From NCBI GenBank assembly GCA_945833885.1, contig CAMAFY010000021.1, positions 1-44,421 on the forward strand: 44,421 nucleotides of DNA. The letters run 5' to 3'. The position numbers were made by a program, and so were the translations under genes. The stretch is from an uncultured Bacteroidales bacterium. GTDB lineage: Bacteria; Bacteroidota; Bacteroidia; Bacteroidales; Bacteroidaceae. Positions 8,001 through 14,173 of this stretch are shown one piece after another (position 1 is the stretch's first letter; the number at the start of each line of letters is the position of its first letter). The notes below the pieces were generated by a model. The model had not been told where the DNA came from, did not search any database, and saw nothing but the letters and a program-made list of their open reading frames with translations.

Positions 8001-8653
8001 GACGGATCAAGTTGTTGGAGATCGTTGCAACTCCAGGCGTCGAAGGCGACCATTGAGGGATAATCAGAGAGGTTGAAAGCCTGATTGATGTGGTCTGTCT
8101 GTCCGATATCAAGGATGGCGAGATCGTTCTTCGGCGTTCCTATGGTCAAAGGCTCGAGGTTGAAGGGGTTGTCATTGACGTAGAGGGCCTGAAGTTTTGT
8201 GAGTGCGGTGAGATCGAGGCGTTCCAGTTCGTTGTGGCTCAGGTCGAGGACAATCAGATTGCTGAGTTTGTCGATGTCAACCTCGCGGAAATAGCAGCCG
8301 TATGCGGAGAGGATGTTGATATTCTCGGCATTTCCGTAGACGCGTACCACACCTTCCGCCGAAACGTTCAGTGTTATTGTCGTGCCGTTCCACGTTTCGT
8401 TCTCCGAATCGTAGTTCGCCGGAACGATTTCGTGCTCTTCTGTGCCGAAACCACAGTCGATGTCCACATAATCCTTTTCGGCAATGCCGCCGATGGTCAT
8501 TTGTATGCTGTTGCTTTCGCCGTTCGTCTCGTAGGCCGATGTGCGGAATTCTGCGATAAGCGGCAATGAAGTCTGCGCGAATGTCCCCAGTACCGATGAC
8601 AGGGACAGGACCACAAGGGTAAACAGACGGGATAAATAATAGGTGTTGTTCAT
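5045..8653 (-). CDS. large secreted leucine-rich repeat protein with T9SS-type C-terminus
   Basis: The start was set at 8653, where a signal peptide begins (MNNTYYLSRLF..., cleavage near TFA-QT). The upstream in-frame ATG at 8803 would add 50 non-signal residues and run into repeats. The 1202-residue protein has three leucine-rich repeat blocks at about residues 125-350, 545-705 and 880-1060, with units such as LDLSHNELERLDL and LSNNKLTNIDLSQNP. Each block ends in the same cap, F-x-FATLP followed by a Y-rich segment (NNFDFATLP, NMFRFATLP, NRFNFATLP). Between blocks are beta-rich linkers. The C-terminus has ADGRRTDL, GIVIYRM and KKVIR, a short sorting-domain-like tail. Such proteins typically bind host or bacterial surface partners; the ligand here is unknown. 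It is flanked by its terminator and a 22-bp array. Confidence 0.85.
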   Translation of the reverse strand: MNNTYYLSRLFTLVVLSLSSVLGTFAQTSLPLIAEFRTSAYETNGESNSIQMTIGGIAEKDYVDIDCGFGTEEHEIVPANYDSENETWNGTTITLNVSAEGVVRVYGNAENINILSAYGCYFREVDIDKLSNLIVLDLSHNELERLDLTALTKLQALYVNDNPFNLEPLTIGTPKNDLAILDIGQTDHINQAFNLSDYPSMVAFDAWSCNDLQQLDPSGCPYLRKISIDSTPVTSLNTAENPLLTILNISDTGIRNIDLSKNTELQQFYCDHLSGSVNSGVHLEKLDVSNNPYLLYLFAAGNALTDIDVSNNPYLMKLFVSNNKLTNIDLSQNPYLESLVIRRNNFDFATLPAPNSNWVDYDYTQDNMPVDRSYKVDDVIDLSQRVLREGTETTCAVYRLSDADPSVFEELGDDFYTYDDGRITLHRATSDSVYIAFANSLFPEFTLDGLPLRTTKFVVKSAEDYGTPVRALSFTAESGEEVAFKVGMRDASATEPRTFYADLGDGELRTFTTTAEATPETVTVTATPSGSVTLYIPEGEDLTAFAIEGHPLKDIDLTAAHMLSELTLNDTQLTDIDLSWNRMLTRLDMSGNSLDSLNLRGVNDAFQKNLLATINLPSNGIGALTMVDNYGVHHLNLANNRLTELSLRDADNMETIDLHGNALTTISLTYCEKLTSARLSDNNLTSIVMPSDVTYLDELDVEGNMFRFATLPYEASDFRGSVYRYGRQDDITIGSKGIGMDLSDQLYGEDGETAITLLLSDGTVLNAGTDYTIDEGKVRFSDDLIGRDIHAELRHPAFPDLVLSTTVIQMAGMPTHLLGEFDVNTSDAATLILRSDLAENSICIDWSGEGFDLQNYVMSDMPTTFEIKPQAGRTAKIWSYEEDDHLTVFSIRNVGMDRMDLSGMKNLIALNVISAGLSEISLPQSPELFEMNLEDNNFSDLDFTMYPQLSYLGLTDNEFTKFDASKYPKLQLLSISRNNLSEIIFDNPRLWSLDLAGNGLEKIDLSSLSDLYQCGLSENSLTEIDLTGNKELRVLFLDHNRFNFATLPLGTELQLYTYAGQENLSPNFDGGVSDLSATAAAADGTPTTFRWFIGEPYYDEYDELTGEELIVDVEFNTENGRTSFHTLLDGVVGALTNDALPGVVLLTEEFDVTSTAGIDTPTIDTQTSVEAAYTADGRRTDLNGSGIVIYRMTDGTSKKVIR

Positions 8654-8795
8654 GTGTGTGTGTTGTTGGATTCCATCATCCGTCTCTTTTTCATGGCAAA
8701 ACGTAAGCAGGTTTTCACTTGCTTCCGCTCCATTCATTTGGATTGACGGGACGCAGGAATCGGGATTGCTGGCCGGATAATTCAGCGTTTTGGGC

Positions 8796-8993
8796 TGAAC
8801 CAACCTGTGTTTGGGCTGTATAGTTAGGGATGGGGCAACGGAACCAACCGGTATTGTTGACGGAATCTTCGGACATCGTTGATGGAATACACCGGTGCCG
8901 ATGACAGCATCTGCCGGTTTTGTCTATCGAACAACCGGTGGAACGATATCGGATGGTCCGAAGCCTGCGACGGAAAGATTTGATGTCTTCCGC
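8796..8993. repeat. 22-bp tandem repeat array, about 9 units
   Basis: Unit starts at 8796, 8818, 8840, 8862, 8884, 8906, 8928, 8950 and 8972 keep an exact 22-bp step. A typical unit begins GGAA, has ACCGGT near position 8-13 and ends GTTGAC or GATGAC. The array stops one base before the stop codon of the protease gene. It occupies most of the gap (8654-8994), leaving only about 140 bp upstream of the LRR start. Confidence 0.85.
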
Positions 8994-8994
8994 C

Positions 8995-11328
8995 TTAGGG
9001 GATGATACATTTTGTGCTAAGTCCGTTGACTACGATGACATAAGTGCCGGGAAGGAGGTCGGAAATGTTGAGGTTGGCCTGGTCGCTGCCGGTGTTATGC
9101 ACTTCTCTTACGGTTTTTCCGGCCAGATCCACCATGGAAATGTCGAGATTTTCAGCACCGGCGAGGAAAACTTCCACTTCCTTTTCCCCCGTCTGCCGCA
9201 CGAGGAGTTGTTTTCCCTGGACTTTCACTGTGGAGATGCCGCTGGCGTCGCGGCGACGCAGGACCTCTTTGAGACCGGCATGGGCATCCAGTTTGCCGGC
9301 ACCCGCCTGAACGGGGTCAGCACGCAGGACCGCCTCGTCGCGAATGGCGGTCTCCGTAAGGATTTCACGGACATCGTCGAGGGTAAGTGTGGGGTCTGCT
9401 TCCAGCCATAGGGCGATTGTGCCCGCAACATAGGGAGAAGCCATCGAAGTTCCTGAGGATGCCTCCCAAAAGTACTGCTGTCCCTCATCGTTTTCCGCGA
9501 TGGCGCCACACGTACTGCCGTCGGTGTCGGTGATGTAGTAGGAGTTTGTGGAAGACATCACGGCTGCTCCGGGGGCACATATCAAAGGAAGGTTGCGACC
9601 ATCGTTGAGCGTTCCGTAAGAAGTGAAGTGGGTTATGTCGCCTTCAGGGAGGTTCCAGATGGGTTTATAGGCATAACCATCGACACTTGCCCATTGACTG
9701 GCAGTGTTGTATGAGCCGATTGCGATGACACTGTGGCTACAAGCGAGGTCGTTGATTGAACCATTGCAGGAGCCGTCGTCCCATCCTTCGATGCCGTTGT
9801 CCGACATATAGGAGTAGGTTCCGTCGCAATAGGCATTCAGAAGTTGGCCTTCGTGGCCGGTAACTATAAATCCGATGGCGTAGTTTCCGTCGGCATTGTT
9901 CTCGGAATCGTTGATGGCTGTGTAGTCAACAATGGCATAAAAGCGTCCGTTGTCGGGGTCAATGTCCCATCCAAGACCGATAGCGCCCTCGAAGTAACGT
10001 CCGAAAGTCGTCTCGATAATGTCCGTATCCTCTTCCACGTAGTCCGAAGAACTGACCCAGTATTTTCCCATCTGCTGGGTGGATTCATCAATGGTCAGGG
10101 AGTAGCGTTTCGCAATGGTGTTCCGCTGTTTGTTGTAGATGACGGCCTGAATCTCGAAGGGTGTCTCGTCATTGCTGTATATTGTGACGCTTCCTTGCCG
10201 CGCATAGGCTGTGCCGCTTTGCAGTTCCAGGGTGTAACCTTCGAGGAACGTCTTGAGTTCGGGATCGTCTGCCGTGATGGTCTTTGTGGCTGCAATCTTC
10301 ATGTCGCCCTCATTGCCGGACGACACGCAGATGATGGCGCCGGCTTGTTCGGCACAAAGGTCGAAGAACTGGCCGATTACGCTGCTGCCATCGTGGGGAC
10401 CGGTGTTGCTTCCGAGGGAGATGTTGATGACGTAAGGCTGCTGTTGCTCTTCGGCATATTGGATGATGAAGTCCGTACCATAGGCAATGAACATGTCGGC
10501 GAGCAGACCACAGGCAGCGGCAGCAATGTCAGATTCTGTGGCGACACCGTAGAAAGGGCAGGGCATGTCCGCCGTGACCTCCACTTCGCCGCCGCCAAGC
10601 GGCATGGCCACTACCGCAGGACCGTTGTAACTTCCCGCCATTATGCCCATGGTGTGCGTACCATGGAAGGTCGTCTTGCTGTCTGTGGTGAATTTCTTGA
10701 CGGTGTTCTCGTCGTAGAATTTCGTCTTGATGAGGTCTTCCTCCGCAGTCGCGTTCTGGTTGTATTGAAGATGTGCGAGCATTTTTACGCGCGGGTTGCC
10801 CTCATCATCGCGGAAATTGATGTGGTTGGGCTCCATTCCGGAGTCGACAATGCCGCAGATGACCCCTTTTCCGCTGTACGGTTGCTCCAGACCAACGCCC
10901 TTTTGTACGGATTCCACGCCGGATGCCGCGCGTGCCCACTGCATGTTGGCACGGACGTTTGAGGAGAGTTGCAGGCGTTCCACGGCGGGATGTGCGGCAA
11001 TCTCCTCAACAATATGGAGCGGAATGCTGATGCAGACGAAATTCTCGCGCTGGAAAACCACCTGCGCACCGGCCTCTGTCAGCCGTTCTGCGGCATCGGC
11101 GGTGGAAAGGCGTGCCATTGCCAGCACATTCTGTTGCATGGTGGCCGGCGAGCGCTGCATTCCGCGTGCCTTTGCTTGGTATGAGGCGTTGTCTTGCAGG
11201 CGGGCATCGGTGCGAAGGGTGCGCAACCGTGCCCGGCTGCCAAGGTCAATCTTGCCCTGGGCATGAAGGTTTGTGGGCAATACCATTGTTCCTGACAGCA
11301 GGAGCATGGTGATAAGGGATGATTTCAT
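8995..11328 (-). CDS. secreted subtilisin-family (S8) serine protease with T9SS-type C-terminus
   Basis: This 777-residue protein has a signal peptide (about 1-24, ending NLHAQ). A propeptide-like region to about 130 contains a segment that looks like the inhibitor I9 fold. The catalytic triad is visible: D162 in GIVDSG, H222 in FHGTHTMG and S628 in GTSMASPYVAG. A long insertion of beta segments (about 290-560) separates His from Ser, as in many Bacteroidetes S8 enzymes. The last roughly 75 residues form a T9SS-type domain: MVDLAGKTVRE, DLLPGTYVIVV and a terminal KCIIP. It probably acts outside the cell as an endopeptidase; the substrate is unknown. It is the third of four co-oriented secreted-protein genes, each separated by repeat-rich gaps, so they are probably transcribed separately. 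Confidence 0.92.
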   Translation of the reverse strand: MKSSLITMLLLSGTMVLPTNLHAQGKIDLGSRARLRTLRTDARLQDNASYQAKARGMQRSPATMQQNVLAMARLSTADAAERLTEAGAQVVFQRENFVCISIPLHIVEEIAAHPAVERLQLSSNVRANMQWARAASGVESVQKGVGLEQPYSGKGVICGIVDSGMEPNHINFRDDEGNPRVKMLAHLQYNQNATAEEDLIKTKFYDENTVKKFTTDSKTTFHGTHTMGIMAGSYNGPAVVAMPLGGGEVEVTADMPCPFYGVATESDIAAAACGLLADMFIAYGTDFIIQYAEEQQQPYVINISLGSNTGPHDGSSVIGQFFDLCAEQAGAIICVSSGNEGDMKIAATKTITADDPELKTFLEGYTLELQSGTAYARQGSVTIYSNDETPFEIQAVIYNKQRNTIAKRYSLTIDESTQQMGKYWVSSSDYVEEDTDIIETTFGRYFEGAIGLGWDIDPDNGRFYAIVDYTAINDSENNADGNYAIGFIVTGHEGQLLNAYCDGTYSYMSDNGIEGWDDGSCNGSINDLACSHSVIAIGSYNTASQWASVDGYAYKPIWNLPEGDITHFTSYGTLNDGRNLPLICAPGAAVMSSTNSYYITDTDGSTCGAIAENDEGQQYFWEASSGTSMASPYVAGTIALWLEADPTLTLDDVREILTETAIRDEAVLRADPVQAGAGKLDAHAGLKEVLRRRDASGISTVKVQGKQLLVRQTGEKEVEVFLAGAENLDISMVDLAGKTVREVHNTGSDQANLNISDLLPGTYVIVVNGLSTKCIIP

Positions 11329-11626
11329 TTGTCGTTTGTCGATGATGGTTGATCATTTTTCGTAGGCAAGACCGGGAATATCCTGTGGAAAACAGGGCGG
11401 TAGATTTCTGAAACGCGGTCGTGCATACCTAAGTTCTATTGTAGTTTTTGGTTGGTTCTGCGATGTCTTTGCGGTAGAGGCCGTAAAGAAAACGAGGGGT
11501 TGTGGCGTGAAGCCTGTCCGTCTCCTCCCATAAAGGATGGAAAATGTGTTGGAGAAACGGGTGGAAAGCCTCGGGCGAAGTCGGGAGGAAATGCGTCCGT
11601 GGCAAGGATAGCCCTCGGAAATAATA

Positions 11627-11684
11627 GTGGTATTATCGGGTGTTCCGGAGTCTTTCGACGTGGACTTCTCACCGATAATACCAC
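11627..11684. repeat. perfect 13-bp inverted repeat
   Basis: GTGGTATTATCGG (11627-11639) pairs exactly with CCGATAATACCAC (11672-11684) across 32 bp. There is no T-run on either side, so it is not a typical terminator. On the minus strand it would lie in a leader of the S8 protease if transcription starts further upstream. Confidence 0.7.
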
Positions 11685-11747
11685 CTGTTATAAATGGAAA
11701 TACCTAAATGTAATCCTGCATGATTGTTGAAATGGCGGAGATTCCTT

Positions 11748-11840
11748 CACATCGGTCACTGTAAACAGCCGGTGTCAACCATGTCTTTTTACACGTCGGT
11801 TACAGTGTTGAACCGATGTCGGTAATGAATTTATCGGGAA
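11748..11840. repeat. 22-bp periodic array with nested inverted repeats
   Basis: Blocks begin at 11748, 11770, 11792 and 11814. The first and third are clearly related (CACATCGGTCACTGTAAAC and CACGTCGGTTACAGTGTTGAAC-like). Two 8-bp arms, ACATCGGT and CACTGTAA (11749-11764), pair with TTACAGTG and ACCGATGT (11800-11819) with a four-base bulge. The array ends a few bases before the stop of the next gene. Confidence 0.6.
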
Positions 11841-11847
11841 TCTTCGG

Positions 11848-13668
11848 TTATTTTCCGGCCTTAACAATCACTTTCTTTCCGTTCTTGACGTAGACACCGT
11901 TCTGAAGGCTCTTGCCGTTCATGCGTCTTCCGTCAAGGCTGTAAATGGTGTTCTGCTGTCCGGCAGCGATGCTACTGATGCCGTCGGGCACATCCTTCTC
12001 AATGCGAACATTGGTGTCGGCATTGATTTCCACAGCATATTCTCCCTCCTCGACAGCGACTTCCGTGTCGTTGACGAAGACTTTGATGCTCGTTTCGTTG
12101 CCGGGAACAACAGCGAGACGCGTACCGGAAAGCACTTTCAGACCTTCATTCCATGCGGTTTCGGGGTGGATGTAGTCGGTGGTGACGGCAAATTCGCCCT
12201 CAATGTCCTCGTCTGCGTCAAAGGTGACGTTGTAGGTTTCGGGTGTGCTTGCGAAGTAAATGCGTACGACATCGTTGTTCTTCAGCGAGAAAATGTAGTT
12301 GCTTGAATACTCGTACTCCAGGGGAGCCATCTCGCCATTGACGTAAACTTCGCTGACGGGAGCGCCATAACTTGATGCGCGGAACGGGTTTTGGGCCTCG
12401 CTGAATATGAGTTCGTTGTAACCGCTCTCAAGGGTAAGGCTCTCGCCGCGTGCGGGATAGAGGCTGAAATAGTAGGGGAGTGTAATGTCATCCACGTAGA
12501 TCATGGCCTTCTGGTCCTTGACAATGGGGGCGGTTTCCACGCTCACTTTCATGCCTTTCGTGGCATAAATGGTGTAGGCTCCCGAATAGTCCTTGTCGGG
12601 AACGGCACCGTCTGCAAGGATGGATGTGATGTAATAGCCGCTGTTCTCGGCAATTTGCATGACATTGGAGTTGCTGTTCAGTTCCACAACGTTCTCACCT
12701 TCCACAAGAGGCATGGTGACATTGTTGTAAGTGTACCCCTTGAAGAGGGTGATGGCATCGGGGTTGTCGACAGTTACGTAGGCGTTGAAGGTGCCATATT
12801 TGGTGGCGTTGACGTAAATTTCCGTAGCCTCGGTAACGGTGAACGAATATTGTGAGTAAACGTATTGGCTTACGCCGTTGACAGTGAACTCATTGAGTTG
12901 GTAATCATTGCCGTTTGTGAAGATGGTCACCGTCTGTCCGGCCTTGGCGTCAAAACCATCGTTGAAGTTTTCCACGTTTTCGTTGTCAAGGGTTACGCTT
13001 GTGACGTAGCCTTTTGCATCTTCGGTGGCGTAGGAGAACTTGATGGGGCAGGTGGTATCGGGGAACTCTGAGGTGATTTCCACCTTGTCGCCGTCCTTCA
13101 TGGTCAGATAAAACTGGGAGTATTGTCCGGTCTGCGTCTCACCGTTCAGCGTGACGCGATAGATGGAATTTCCATAAACGGCGGGGCAGATGTAGAATGT
13201 GTTCTCTACGCCATCGATGAATTTCACGGTGTTCTCTCCATCATTGAGGGGCACTTTGGTGTAGGTTCCGTAGCGTTGTACGGAAACGTCGGAGGCGTGG
13301 TCCACGGTGATGGTGCACGAAGCGTCGCGGATTTCATCGGCAGAGGCGGAGGTGATGGTGAAGGTGTCCGGACCGCTGATGTTCAGATAGCACGATGTGT
13401 AACTGCTGATGTACTCGTTGTTACCCGTCGATTCGCGGACAACGCTGGTGATGAAATTGCCGTCGGTTGAGCGGACATACACGGAAACATACTGCTGAAT
13501 CTCGATGGTGTTGCTACCGGCAACCAGACCTTCTACAACAGAATAGTTCACTTCGATGTTTACACGTTCGGGGTCGTCAATGATGAAGTTGACGGTTTCG
13601 GCATGGAGAGCCGTGGGAAGGAGGATTCCCATCAGTACACTCCACAGAAAAACGTAGAATTTTTTCAT
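11848..13668 (-). CDS. secreted beta-rich protein of unknown function with T9SS-type tail
   Basis: This 606-residue protein has a signal peptide (MKKFYVFLWSVLMGILLPTA, cleavage near LHA-ET). The body is a series of about six to seven related beta-sandwich-like segments, each with patterns such as F-T-V/I-T-x-A-x-x-I/V-x-V and 'VEGENVVELNSN'/'NDGENTVKFIDG' turns. This suggests tandem repeats of one fold with high T, V, Y and N content. The tail has GISSIAAGQQ, YSLDGRRMNGK, LQNGVYVKNGKK and VIVKAGK, the short sorting-type motif seen in many Bacteroidales secreted proteins. No enzyme motif is visible. It could be an adhesin, matrix or carbohydrate-binding surface protein (inference). It is the first gene of the four-gene minus-strand block. 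Confidence 0.8.
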   Translation of the reverse strand: MKKFYVFLWSVLMGILLPTALHAETVNFIIDDPERVNIEVNYSVVEGLVAGSNTIEIQQYVSVYVRSTDGNFITSVVRESTGNNEYISSYTSCYLNISGPDTFTITSASADEIRDASCTITVDHASDVSVQRYGTYTKVPLNDGENTVKFIDGVENTFYICPAVYGNSIYRVTLNGETQTGQYSQFYLTMKDGDKVEITSEFPDTTCPIKFSYATEDAKGYVTSVTLDNENVENFNDGFDAKAGQTVTIFTNGNDYQLNEFTVNGVSQYVYSQYSFTVTEATEIYVNATKYGTFNAYVTVDNPDAITLFKGYTYNNVTMPLVEGENVVELNSNSNVMQIAENSGYYITSILADGAVPDKDYSGAYTIYATKGMKVSVETAPIVKDQKAMIYVDDITLPYYFSLYPARGESLTLESGYNELIFSEAQNPFRASSYGAPVSEVYVNGEMAPLEYEYSSNYIFSLKNNDVVRIYFASTPETYNVTFDADEDIEGEFAVTTDYIHPETAWNEGLKVLSGTRLAVVPGNETSIKVFVNDTEVAVEEGEYAVEINADTNVRIEKDVPDGISSIAAGQQNTIYSLDGRRMNGKSLQNGVYVKNGKKVIVKAGK

Positions 13669-13690
13669 AAATGTGTTGGTTGTATGTGTG

Positions 13691-13822
13691 GGTTTAGTCT
13701 ATATATGGCTCGGGTTTACTCTATATATAAATATTGAGTGTTCCGTTTTTTGATATTGTATATCCCAATTCCCGATATCGAATATTCCGATGATGGTTAT
13801 GGCTTGTTCGCAACAATCTCGT
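13691..13822. repeat. 22-bp tandem repeat array, about 6 units
   Basis: Unit starts are 13691, 13713, 13735, 13757, 13779 and 13801. The first two share GGTTTA(G/C)TCTATATAT. Later units end in GATAT or GGTTAT and carry CCGATAT/TTCCGAT cores. It lies immediately upstream of the start codon of the 606-residue gene, so it would be in the leader or promoter region. Confidence 0.8.
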
Positions 13823-13855
13823 GGAATTGCGCGGAATCTCATGGAATTGGGCAAC

Positions 13856-13899
13856 AAAAAAGGTGTCCTGTGCAGACATCCTCGCAGACTACGGGACAC
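13856..13899 (-). terminator. terminator-like hairpin, minus strand
   Basis: On the minus strand GTGTCC (13899-13894) pairs with GGACAC (13868-13863) across 25 bases and is followed by C and six T (13861-13856). No annotated minus-strand gene ends here. It may close a short RNA (see next feature). Confidence 0.45.
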
Positions 13900-13940
13900 T
13901 TTTAATGATATTTATTTGATATCGTTTTGTGTTGGTATGG
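13856..13940 (-). ncRNA. possible small RNA upstream of the 606-residue gene
   Basis: On the minus strand an exact TAAATTTG box (13951-13944) is followed about 85 bp later by the terminator-like hairpin at 13899-13856. No open frame lies between, so a roughly 85-nt RNA is conceivable. There is no good -33 element, so this is a weak call. It could also be an attenuator for the downstream gene. Confidence 0.2.
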
Positions 13941-14109
13941 CGGCAAATTTATAAAAATAGGCTAAAATGATGAAATTATGCTACTGTTTTTTCGACAAAA
14001 GTACGGAATATTCTTCCGAATCAACAGAATGCGATGGATAATTTTTCCGTAATCCCGTTTCAAAAAGCGAAGAAAATAATGCAAAGAATGGTGTTGGCCA
14101 TGTACTTTT

Positions 14110-14141
14110 TTTGCATTTTTGCGGGAAATCATGTAAATTTG
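14110..14141 (+). promoter_or_regulatory. promoter for GH2 gene
   Basis: TTTG (14110-14113), 20 bp, TAAATTTG (14134-14141) is an exact Bacteroidetes promoter. Its position rules out the in-frame ATG at 14111 and supports the start at 14174. Confidence 0.8.
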
Positions 14142-14173
14142 CAACGAAAACCACCATCGTCATTCCACTTTTT

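Larger units (their letters stand above)
11329..11847. other. 519-bp gap upstream of S8 protease
   Basis: No gene is seen. It holds a perfect 13-bp inverted repeat (11627-11684) and a 22-bp periodic array with an internal long-range stem (11748-11840). I found no TAnnTTTG box in the 120 bp upstream of the protease start. Confidence 0.5.

Noticed and set aside
11627-11684. Invertible promoter flanked by inverted repeats
   Set aside because: The 13-bp arms enclose only 32 bp with no TAnnTTTG box, and there is no adjacent invertase. This is too small for a promoter switch.
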